From Streptomyces viridochromogenes (GTDB lineage: Bacteria > Actinomycetota > Actinomycetes > Streptomycetales > Streptomycetaceae), in the NCBI RefSeq assembly GCF_001270495.1, contig NZ_LGUR01000211.1, positions 1 through 64,000 of the forward strand: a DNA stretch of 64,000 nucleotides, read 5' to 3'. The notes below the pieces were generated by a model, which saw nothing but the letters and a program-made list of their open reading frames with translations, did no database searches and was not told where the DNA came from. A program made the position numbers and the translations under genes. This document shows, piece by piece, positions 1 through 7,464 of the stretch (position 1 is its first letter; each line of letters starts with the position of its first letter).

Positions 1-2
1 GT

Positions 3-20
3 GGGGGGGGGGGGGGGGGG
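3..20. repeat. Homopolymeric G tract (18 G)
   Basis: An uninterrupted run of 18 G residues sits at the very edge of the window, 24 bases before the first coding start. It may be a genuine slippage-prone tract or an artefact of a contig edge. Nothing upstream is visible to decide. Confidence 0.9.
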
Positions 21-44
21 TGTTGATGCGGTGAAGGAGAGACT

Positions 45-473
45 GTGGCGGTTGAAAATGGCGAGTCTGAGCTGATCGTGCCGGACGGATTCTTCGCCTA
101 TCGTGCGCTGGATGCGGCGGAACGTGTGTCAACTGAGACGGGGCGATCCTTGATCCGCTTCGGGGTAATTGGCAGGGCGACCTCTGTCTTTTGGGACGAA
201 GGATCCGGTGTGGTGTTATCGGGTTTAGATTCCGATCAGGTGACGGTGGTGAATGCATCGATCGGCCAGTTCAGGGATTGCATTACTCGGCTGCCAGATT
301 TGATGCCCTTCTATTCTGAAGATTCTGATCACGAGGAATGGGAGGCTGCGGCTCGGCGAGTGCAAGAGGTGATCTGCGAGGTTGACGCCGAGGCTTACCG
401 TGAGGGGGCATTCTGGTATGAATTTCGCTGGGATGTGTCCATGGGGGATGCAGCTGGCGTGGTCGACGAATGA
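45..473 (+). CDS. SUKH-like immunity protein (probable)
   Basis: This is a 142-residue acidic cytosolic protein without signal peptide or membrane segment. The GTG start is chosen because GAAGGAGA lies 6 bases upstream. The second half (VVNASIGQFRDC followed by an acidic helix and the FWYEFRWDVSMGD ending) resembles my memory of SUKH-4 immunity proteins, which neutralise nuclease or deaminase toxins of polymorphic toxin systems. If so, its cognate toxin should lie left of the window on the + strand. Base composition is visibly less GC-rich than the neighbours, as is common for exchanged toxin-immunity cassettes. The family call is by pattern only; it could be an unrelated small actinobacterial protein. 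Confidence 0.5.
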   Translation: MAVENGESELIVPDGFFAYRALDAAERVSTETGRSLIRFGVIGRATSVFWDEGSGVVLSGLDSDQVTVVNASIGQFRDCITRLPDLMPFYSEDSDHEEWEAAARRVQEVICEVDAEAYREGAFWYEFRWDVSMGDAAGVVDE

Positions 474-480
474 AGCCCCC

Positions 481-990
481 TCAGCCCGCCTCCTCGCCAC
501 CGCACAACCGCCGCAACACCGCCCCGCACCGCCGCGCGTAGGCGTGCTGAAAGCCGCGCGTGGCCGGTCCGCCTGCGCGGGCGTACCACTTGGCCGCGCG
601 GCTGAAGGCCCGGACGGTCAGCCAGACCGTGCCGTCGCCCGTGCGTTCCACGAGGAACGCCTCCTCGCCGCACTCGGGGTGGCCGGTGAGTGTGCCGTAC
701 GCCCAGCCGATGCGTCGGTGCTCCTGGGCCGTCCAGACGACCCGGCACGGGGCCTTGATCAGGCCGACGAGGGTGACCGTGACATCGACGTCGGGGGCCG
801 CTCGGTCGGCCGAGGCGTCGATGCCGACGCCCAGCGCGCGGTGCATCTCCCAGGTCATGACCGCTTCGGCGGCTCTGCGGAAGACCTCCTCGCCCTCGCC
901 TATGCGGGAGCGCACATGCAGGGGGTGGAAGCCGGGCGGGCAGAAGCCGTTCTCCCGGGTCGCGCCGACGGCGTCGTACGTGAAGGACAT
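481..990 (-). CDS. DUF1990 family protein
   Basis: This is a predicted 169-residue soluble protein. The ATG at 990 (MSFTYDAVGAT) was preferred over the upstream in-frame ATG at 1050, because the extra 20 residues would run through the terminator hairpin at 1006-1042. The order FTYDAVGATR, PPGFHPLHVRSRIGEGEEVF, WEMHRALGVGI and a C-terminal W-(T/Y)-ARAGG segment matches DUF1990, an uncharacterised family of about 165-180 residues frequent in actinobacteria. No catalytic function is established. It converges with the small gene on the left, leaving 7 bases between them. Confidence 0.75.
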   Translation of the reverse strand: MSFTYDAVGATRENGFCPPGFHPLHVRSRIGEGEEVFRRAAEAVMTWEMHRALGVGIDASADRAAPDVDVTVTLVGLIKAPCRVVWTAQEHRRIGWAYGTLTGHPECGEEAFLVERTGDGTVWLTVRAFSRAAKWYARAGGPATRGFQHAYARRCGAVLRRLCGGEEAG

Positions 991-1005
991 GGGTCCCAAG
1001 CGTAA

Positions 1006-1042
1006 GGCGGCACCCGGGGATGCCTTCGTCCCGGGTGCCGCC
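1006..1042 (-). terminator. Hairpin terminator after M4 protease
   Basis: A perfect 13-bp inverted repeat (GGCGGCACCCGGG at 1006-1018, its complement at 1030-1042) with an 11-nt loop lies 20 bases beyond the stop of the minus-strand protease. There is no clear U-run, as is usual for Streptomyces hairpin terminators. Confidence 0.75.
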
Positions 1043-1061
1043 TGTGTCAACTACGCGTGGT

Positions 1062-2726
1062 TCAGCTGACGTTGACCGCCGACCACGCGGCCGCCACCGC
1101 CTTGTACTCGGTGCTGCTGGTACCGCCGTACAGGGCGGACGCCGCGTTCAGGGTCGCCGTGCGGGCGGCCTTGTAGTTGGTCGTCGACGTCATGTACTCG
1201 GTCAGCGCCTTGTACCAGATCGCGGCGGCCTTGGCGCGGCCGATGCCGGTGACCGTCGAGCCGTTGGACGTCGGCGAGTTGTAGCTCACCCCGTTGATCG
1301 TCTTCGCCCCGCTGCCCTCCGAGAGGAGGTAGAAGAAGTGGTTCGCGGGGCCCGACGAGTAGTGGACGTCCATGCCGCCCAGCGACGACGACCAGCTGTC
1401 GGCCGAGGAGCCGTCCTTGCTGGGCTTGTCCATGTAGCGCAGCGGGGTGCCGTCGCCGTTGATGTCGATCTCCTCGCCGATGAGGTAGTCACCGACGTCG
1501 GAGGAGTTGTTGGCGTAGAACTCGACCGCCGTGCCGAAGATGTCGGAGGTGGCCTCGTTCAGGCCGCCGGACTCGCCGGAGTAGTTCAGGCCCGCCGTGT
1601 TCGACGTGACGCCGTGCGTCATCTCGTGGCCGGCCACGTCGAGGGAGGTCAGCGGGTTGGTGTTGCCCTCGCCGTCGCCGTACGTCATGCAGAAGCAGCT
1701 GTCGGACCAGAACGCGTTGACGTAGGCGTTGCCGTAGTGGACGCGGGAGTAGGCGGCCTTGCCGTCGTTCTTGATGCCGCTGCGGCCGAAGGTGTTCTTG
1801 TAGTAGTCCCAGGTCTCCTGCGCGCCGTAGGCCGCGTCGACGGCGGCGGTCTGGTCGCTGGAGGAGCTGGAGGCCGCGCCGGTGCCCCAGGTGTCGTCGG
1901 CGTCGGTGAACAGCGTGCCGGCGGAGGAGCTGGTGCTGCGGGCCTTGTTGTAGGTCTTGTGGCCGCCGCGCGTGGTGTCGTAGAGCTGGTACGTCGAACC
2001 CGACAGGGTCGTGCCGAGGGTGACCGTGCCCGAGTAGAGGCTCTTGCCGCTGCCGGTCTCGATGCCCTGGTACTCGAACAGCTTCTTGCCGGTGGCCGCG
2101 TCGGTGATGACGTGCAGCTCGTTCGGGGTGCCGTCCTCCTGGAGGCCGCCGACGACCGTCTCGTAGGCGAGGGTCGGCTTGCCGTCCGCGGCCCAGATCA
2201 CCTTGCGGGGTGCCTGGTCCGCCTCGGTCTTCTCCGAGCCGGCCGCCTTGGCCAGCTTCACGGCCTGGCCCTCGGCCTTGGCCGCGGTGATGGCCGGCTT
2301 GAGCGAGGCGACCTTGATGGTGGCCTTCGTCGCTCTGGTGACGCCCTTGGCCGCGCCGGTCGCCGACTCGTGCACGACCAGGTCGCCGCCGAGGACGGGT
2401 AGGCCGGCGTAGGTGCGCTCGTAGCGGGTGTGGACCGTGCCGTCGGCGTCCTTGACGACGTCCTTGACGACCAGCTTCTCCTGGGCGCCGAGACCTATCT
2501 TGTCGGCGGTCTCGGCCGCCTCGGCCTGCTGGTCCTTGATGAGGGCGCTGCGGGCCGCGGGCGCCAGGGCGACCGGGACGGCGAGCGGGGCGGCCTTGGT
2601 GCCGGCCTCCACGGGGGCGGCGGCCGAAGTGCCGGTGGCCAGACCGGTGGTGAGCAGGGCTCCGGCCGCGACGGCGGTGGCGATGGCCAGAGTGGTGCGC
2701 TTGTGACGCGCGTAGAGGGAGGTCAC
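1062..2726 (-). CDS. M4 (thermolysin-like) neutral metalloprotease, secreted
   Basis: This 554-residue preproenzyme hydrolyses extracellular protein using one Zn ion. The GTG at 2726 is chosen because AAAGGAG lies 5 bases upstream; the longer frame to 2789 lacks a site. Residues 1-36 form a Sec signal peptide (RHKR, hydrophobic core, AAA). An FTP-type propeptide follows (KDVVKDADGTVHTRYERTY), then a PepSY-like segment and the M4 catalytic domain. Zinc and catalytic residues are visible: HEMTH near residue 367, NEATSD about 20 residues on, and the later VHYSSGPANHFF histidine. It ends right after the M4 C-terminal helical domain. The neighbouring gene at 2937-5006 is a close paralogue with an added P-domain. 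Confidence 0.95.
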   Translation of the reverse strand: MTSLYARHKRTTLAIATAVAAGALLTTGLATGTSAAAPVEAGTKAAPLAVPVALAPAARSALIKDQQAEAAETADKIGLGAQEKLVVKDVVKDADGTVHTRYERTYAGLPVLGGDLVVHESATGAAKGVTRATKATIKVASLKPAITAAKAEGQAVKLAKAAGSEKTEADQAPRKVIWAADGKPTLAYETVVGGLQEDGTPNELHVITDAATGKKLFEYQGIETGSGKSLYSGTVTLGTTLSGSTYQLYDTTRGGHKTYNKARSTSSSAGTLFTDADDTWGTGAASSSSSDQTAAVDAAYGAQETWDYYKNTFGRSGIKNDGKAAYSRVHYGNAYVNAFWSDSCFCMTYGDGEGNTNPLTSLDVAGHEMTHGVTSNTAGLNYSGESGGLNEATSDIFGTAVEFYANNSSDVGDYLIGEEIDINGDGTPLRYMDKPSKDGSSADSWSSSLGGMDVHYSSGPANHFFYLLSEGSGAKTINGVSYNSPTSNGSTVTGIGRAKAAAIWYKALTEYMTSTTNYKAARTATLNAASALYGGTSSTEYKAVAAAWSAVNVS

Positions 2727-2870
2727 ACGAGCTCCTTTTGTGGGGGAAGTGCGGTGGTGCTTGTGCGGCGGGTGCACGAAGAGTGACACCTAGGGCGCGT
2801 ACATGTCAGGAGTGTGCGGTGATGTTGGCCAAAACTTGACTGTCCGGTAAATGTTTCAGAAATGTGAACG

Positions 2871-2911
2871 GGCGCCGCCCCGGCGGGAGTTCAACCCACC
2901 GAGACGGCGCC
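2871..2911 (-). terminator. Hairpin terminator after second M4 protease
   Basis: A 17-bp stem with one or two mismatches (GGCGCCG outer arms) and the 7-nt loop AGTTCAA lies 25 bases past the stop of the minus-strand gene 2937-5006. It separates the two protease genes, so they are probably transcribed independently. Confidence 0.7.
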
Positions 2912-2936
2912 CTGTCCTGGCAGGCCGCGAACGGGC

Positions 2937-5006
2937 CTACGGGAAGGTCAGCTTCCAGCTGTTGATGTGACCGGTGTCGATGGCCGCGTTGTCCTGGACG
3001 CGCAACTGCCAGACGCCGTTGGCGACTTCGGAGGACGCGTTCACCGTGTACGTGGTGTTCAGGTTGTCCGAGCTGCCGCCGGTGCCGTACGCCTTCAGCG
3101 TGTACGCCGTGCCGTCGGGGGCGACCAGGTCCACCTTGAGGTCACCGACGTAGGTGTGGACGATGTCCACGGCGACCTGGAGGTTGGAGGGCGCGTTGCC
3201 GGTTCGGCCGGACACGGTGATCGGGGAGTTCACGGCTGCCCCGTTGTCCGGAATCGATACGTCCGTTCCGCTCTCGAAGGACGTACCGCCACCGCCGCCC
3301 CCGCCGTCCGAGCGCGCGCCCACGTTGACGCCCGCCCAGGCGTCCTGCACCGCCTTGTACTCGGCGCTCGTGGTGCCGTACAGCTCACCGGCCGCCGCGA
3401 GGGTGCCGGTGCGGGCGCCCGAGTAGTTGGTCGTGGACGTGAACTTGGTGGTCAGCGCGCGGAACCAGATCTTCTCCGCCTTGGCCCGGCCGATGCCGGT
3501 GACCGGAAGGCCGTCCGAGGTGGGCGAGTTGTAGGTGACACCGTTGATGGTCTTGGTGCCGCTGCCCTCCGAGAGGAGGTAGAAGAAGTGGTTGGCCGGG
3601 CCCGAGGAGTAGTGCACGTCGATCGAGCCGATGCCCGAGTACCAGGCGTCCTTCGAGGCGCCGTCCTGGCTCGGCTTGTCCATGTAGCGCAACGGCGTGC
3701 CGTCGCCGTTGATGTTGATCTCCTCGCCGATGAGGTAGTCACCGACGTCGGAGGAGTTGTTGGCGTAGAACTCGACGGTCGAGCCGAAGATGTCGGAGGT
3801 GGCCTCGTTCAGGCCGCCGGACTCGCCGCTGTAGTTGAGGCCGGCCGTGTTCGACGTGAGCCCGTGGGTCATCTCGTGCGCGGCCACGTCGATCGACGTC
3901 AGCGGGTTGGCGTTGCCCGAGCCGTCGCCGTACGTCATGCAGAAGCAGCTGTCGGACCAGAACGCGTTGACGTAGTTGTTGCCGTAGTGGACCCGGGAGT
4001 ACGCGCCGACGCCGTCGCCGCGGATACCCGAACGCCCGTGCACGTTCTTGTAGTAGTCCCAGGTCAGCGCGGCACCGTAGTGTGCGTCGGCGCCCGCGGA
4101 CTCCAGGTTGGACGGGCTGCCGTTGCCCCAGATGTCGTCGGCGCCCGAGAAGAGCGTGCCGGTGCCGGACGTGCCGCGGTTCAGGTTGTACGTCTTGTGG
4201 CCGCCGCGCGCGCCGTCGGTGAGGTTGTACGTCGAACCGGACTGCGTGGTGGTGAGGTTGACCGTGCCGCTGTACACCGTGTTGCCGGTGCCGGTCTCGA
4301 TCGCCTCCCACTCGTACAGCTGCTCGCCGGTGGTGGCGTCGGTGATGACGTGCAGTTCCTGCGGGGTGCCGTCGTGCTGGAAGCCGCCGACGACCGTCTC
4401 GTACGCCACGGTCGGCGTGCCGTTCGCGGCCCAGATCACCTTGCGGGGCGCCCGGTTGACGTCCGGGCTCTTGGCCTTCTCCGCCTTCGCGGCGGCCAGT
4501 GCCTGCTTCTCCGCCTTGGCGGCGGGGAGGGCGGCGGTCGTGGTGGCCGGCTTGATGGCGGCGCGGGTCGCCTTGACGACGTCCTTGGTCGCGCCGGACT
4601 TCGCGGTCTCGACGACGAGGTCGCCGCCGAGGACGGGCAGACCGTCGTAGGTGCGCTCGAAGCGGGTGTGGACCGTGCCGTTGCCGTCCTTGACGACGTC
4701 ACGGACGACCAGCTTCTCCTTGGCGCCGAGGCCCAGGTCCTTGGCGGTGTCCGCCTTGGTGGCGTTGGCCTCGCGTATCAGCGCGGCGCGCTGGGCGGGC
4801 GACAGCTTGACGGACTCGGCGCCCGGTATGACCTTGCTCGCGGCCGACGGTGCCTTCTCCGGGGCTGCGGTGGCGGCGCCCGACTGGACGGCCGCGGCGA
4901 TCAGGGCGGCGACGCCGACGAGGGCGACGGCCGCGGCCCTGCGGGGCGCCGTGGGGCGACGCGTGGCGTGGGGGGTGCGTCTGTGGGAGGAACTGTCTCT
5001 CAACAC
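2937..5006 (-). CDS. M4 neutral metalloprotease with C-terminal P-domain, secreted
   Basis: This is a 689-residue paralogue of the protease at 1062-2726. GTG at 5006 follows AGAAGGAG; TTG at 5003 is an alternative. The layout is an Arg-rich n-region and hydrophobic signal peptide (about residues 1-48), FTP/PepSY propeptide, then the M4 domain with HEMTH near residue 377 and GGLNEATSD. A Gly-rich linker (SDGGGGGGGTS) leads to a proprotein-convertase P-type beta-sandwich of about 110 residues (VDIVHTYVGDLKVDLVAPDGT, ending INSWKLTFP). P-domains in secreted bacterial proteases act in stability or substrate binding. Sequence between the signal peptides and the M4 C-terminus is nearly the same in both copies, implying duplication. 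Confidence 0.95.
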   Translation of the reverse strand: MLRDSSSHRRTPHATRRPTAPRRAAAVALVGVAALIAAAVQSGAATAAPEKAPSAASKVIPGAESVKLSPAQRAALIREANATKADTAKDLGLGAKEKLVVRDVVKDGNGTVHTRFERTYDGLPVLGGDLVVETAKSGATKDVVKATRAAIKPATTTAALPAAKAEKQALAAAKAEKAKSPDVNRAPRKVIWAANGTPTVAYETVVGGFQHDGTPQELHVITDATTGEQLYEWEAIETGTGNTVYSGTVNLTTTQSGSTYNLTDGARGGHKTYNLNRGTSGTGTLFSGADDIWGNGSPSNLESAGADAHYGAALTWDYYKNVHGRSGIRGDGVGAYSRVHYGNNYVNAFWSDSCFCMTYGDGSGNANPLTSIDVAAHEMTHGLTSNTAGLNYSGESGGLNEATSDIFGSTVEFYANNSSDVGDYLIGEEININGDGTPLRYMDKPSQDGASKDAWYSGIGSIDVHYSSGPANHFFYLLSEGSGTKTINGVTYNSPTSDGLPVTGIGRAKAEKIWFRALTTKFTSTTNYSGARTGTLAAAGELYGTTSAEYKAVQDAWAGVNVGARSDGGGGGGGTSFESGTDVSIPDNGAAVNSPITVSGRTGNAPSNLQVAVDIVHTYVGDLKVDLVAPDGTAYTLKAYGTGGSSDNLNTTYTVNASSEVANGVWQLRVQDNAAIDTGHINSWKLTFP

Positions 5007-5300
5007 TGACTCCTTCTGCGCGGCCGCGGATCACGCGGCCAGGGGAGACCGGCCGGCGGGTGGGCCGTCCGGGCGGAGCGAGGTGGTACGCAGAACGACG
5101 TGCGCGTGCGGGAACGGACGTGCGCGTGCGGGAGTTCAGCCGCGGGCACCGTCGTGTGACGGTGTTGTGGGGTTGCTGTGTCGCGGTCGTGGGAAGAGTG
5201 GCAGGTGACTGCGGTTTCTGTCAGGACCGCGTCAGGACTTTGGCCGGAAATCGTTCGTTGTCCGGGAGTTCATGTTCGGTATACGGACCGGAACGGTGGA
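5007..5300. other. Non-coding region upstream of M4 protease
   Basis: This is roughly 290 bases without a supported gene. It must contain the promoter of the minus-strand protease starting at 5006, whose ribosome site GAAGGAG is at 5010-5016. A short direct repeat (GTGCGCGTGCGGGA/GTGCGCGTGCGGGAG at about 5099-5133) is present. I see no convincing -10/-35 pair. Confidence 0.4.
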
Positions 5301-5335
5301 GGCCCGCGCCACCCCCGTACGGGATGGCGCGGGCC
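5301..5335 (-). terminator. Hairpin terminator after nadE
   Basis: GGCCCGCGCCA (5301-5311) pairs perfectly with TGGCGCGGGCC (5325-5335), extended inward by a CCC/GGG stem. It lies 30 bases beyond the NAD synthetase stop on the minus strand. Confidence 0.75.
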
Positions 5336-5365
5336 CGGCGCCGACGCGGGTACCCGCCGTACCGT

Positions 5366-7411
5366 CTAGTCCCCGCCGCCCGGCGCGTCGAAGCGTTCGA
5401 GATCCCGCAACCAGGCATGCGCCGTACCGTCGGACGGCGCGCGCCAGTCGCCGCGCGGGGACAGCGAACCCCCCGCCGAGACCTTCGGCCCGTTCGGCAT
5501 GGCGGACCGCTTGAACTGTGCGAACGCGAAGAAGCGACGGCAGAAGACCTCCAGCCAGCGCCGGATCTCCGCCAGGTCGTACGCCACCCGCTTGGCCTCG
5601 GGGAAGCCCGGCGGCCAGGCCCCGGCCTCCGGGTCGTGCCAGGCGTGCCAGGCCAGGAAGGCGATCTTCGACGGCCTGAAGCCGTACCGCAGCACCTGGA
5701 AGAGCGTGAAGTCGTGCAGCGCGTACGGGCCGATCTTCGACTCGGTGGACTGCATCTCCTCGCCCGGCACCAGCTCCGGGCTGATCTCCGTGTCCAGGAT
5801 CGCGGCCAGCGTCCGGCCGGTCTCCTCGTCGAACTGGCCGCTGCCGATGACCCAGCGGATCAGATGCTGGATCAGCGTCTTCGGCACACCGGAATTGACG
5901 TTGTAGTGGCTCATCTGGTCGCCCACGCCGTACGTGGACCAGCCCAGCGCCAGCTCCGACAGGTCGCCGGTGCCGAGGACGATCCCGCCGCGCTGGTTGG
6001 CGAGCCGGAACAGGTAGTCGGTGCGCAGACCGGCCTGCACGTTCTCGAAGGTGACGTCGTACACCGGCTCACCGGACGCGAACGGGTGGCCCATCTCCTT
6101 GAGCATCAGCCGTGCGGTCGGCGTGATGTCCAGCTCGGCCGCGGTGACGCCGAGCGAGTTCATCAGCTTGTGGGCGTTGTCCTTGGTGTGGTCGCTGGTG
6201 GCGAAGCCGGGCAGGGTGAAGGCCAGGATGTCGCTGCGCGGCCGGCCCGCGCGGTCCATCGCCCGCGCGGCGACGATCAGCGCGTGCGTGGAGTCCAGGC
6301 CGCCGGACACCCCGATGACCACCTTCGGGCCGCCGATCGAGGCCAGCCGCTGCTGGAGACCGGCGACCTGGATGTTGTACGCCTCGTAGCAGTCCAGGGC
6401 GAGCCGGTCGGCGTCGGCCGGCACGAACGGGAAGCGCTCGACGCGGCGCTTCAGCCCGAGGTCGACCGTCGGCGGGTCGAGCCGGAACCCGATGCGCCGG
6501 AAGTCCCCGGTACGCCCGGTGTGCGCACGGCGGTTGTCGTCGAACGTGCCCATCCGCTGCCGCTCCTGCCGCAGCAGGTCCAGGTCGACGTCGGCGACCG
6601 CGAACTGCTCGCCGAGCGGGAAGCGGTCCGTCTCGGCCAGCAGGGCGCCGTTCTCATAGATCATGGTCTGCCCGTCCCAGGACAGGTCCGTGGTCGACTC
6701 GCCCAGCCCGGCCGCCGAGTAGACGTACGCCGCCAGGCAGCGCGAGGACGCCGACCGGCACAGCAGCCGTCGGTCCTCGGCCCGGCCGACCGTGATCGGG
6801 CTGCCCGAGAGGTTGGCGAGCACGGTCGCGCCGGCCAGCGCGGCCTCCGCGCTCGGGGGCACCGGCACCCACATGTCCTCACAGATCTCCGCGTGCACCA
6901 CGAGACCGGGAACGTCCTCCGCCTCGAAGAGCAGGTCCACACCGAACGGCACCTCCGCGCCGCCGACCCGGATCGTCCCGCCCCGCTCGTCCGCACCCGA
7001 GGCGATCTGCCGCTGCTCGTAGAACTCGCGGTAGTTCGGCGGGTACGACTTCGGCGCCACGCCGAGGATCCGGCCGCGGTGCACGATCACCGCGCAGTTG
7101 TAGACCCGGTGGCGATGGCGCAGCGGGGCCCCCACGACCAGCACCGGAAGCAGGTCGGCCGACCCGGCGACCACCGCCCCGAGCGCCTCCTCCACCTCGT
7201 CGAGCACCGCGTCCTGGAGCAGCAGGTCCTCGATCGAGTAGCCGGTCAGGCCCAGCTCGGGGAAGACGGCGACGGCCACGCCCTCCCGCGCACACCGGCG
7301 CGCCTGCCGCAGAACCGCTTCCGCGTTGGCGTGCGGGTCGGCGATGACGGTGTGGCCGGTGCACGCGGCGACGCGCGCGAAGCCGTGCTGGTAGATCGAC
7401 CAGAAGTTCAA
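5366..7411 (-). CDS. nadE: Glutamine-dependent NAD(+) synthetase
   Basis: This 681-residue two-domain enzyme makes NAD from nicotinate adenine dinucleotide, ATP and glutamine. The N-terminal nitrilase-fold amidotransferase has the triad in VFPELGLTGYS (Glu), KSYPPNYREFYEQRQ (Lys) and VHAEICEDMW (Cys). The C-terminal ammonia-dependent synthetase has the PP-loop SGGLDST and the TLPGFATSDHT region. The start is set at TTG 7411 (product begins NFWSIYQHGFARVAACTGHT after Met), the usual beginning of actinobacterial NadE. It is preceded by GGGGAAG and clears the ABC gene ending at 7465; the longer open frame to 7519 would overlap that gene. Length is typical of the family. Confidence 0.95.
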   Translation of the reverse strand: MNFWSIYQHGFARVAACTGHTVIADPHANAEAVLRQARRCAREGVAVAVFPELGLTGYSIEDLLLQDAVLDEVEEALGAVVAGSADLLPVLVVGAPLRHRHRVYNCAVIVHRGRILGVAPKSYPPNYREFYEQRQIASGADERGGTIRVGGAEVPFGVDLLFEAEDVPGLVVHAEICEDMWVPVPPSAEAALAGATVLANLSGSPITVGRAEDRRLLCRSASSRCLAAYVYSAAGLGESTTDLSWDGQTMIYENGALLAETDRFPLGEQFAVADVDLDLLRQERQRMGTFDDNRRAHTGRTGDFRRIGFRLDPPTVDLGLKRRVERFPFVPADADRLALDCYEAYNIQVAGLQQRLASIGGPKVVIGVSGGLDSTHALIVAARAMDRAGRPRSDILAFTLPGFATSDHTKDNAHKLMNSLGVTAAELDITPTARLMLKEMGHPFASGEPVYDVTFENVQAGLRTDYLFRLANQRGGIVLGTGDLSELALGWSTYGVGDQMSHYNVNSGVPKTLIQHLIRWVIGSGQFDEETGRTLAAILDTEISPELVPGEEMQSTESKIGPYALHDFTLFQVLRYGFRPSKIAFLAWHAWHDPEAGAWPPGFPEAKRVAYDLAEIRRWLEVFCRRFFAFAQFKRSAMPNGPKVSAGGSLSPRGDWRAPSDGTAHAWLRDLERFDAPGGGD

Positions 7412-7464
7412 CGGACTTCCCCAGGAGAAGCGGACAGTGCTGGAACCGAGCATAGATCGCCTGA

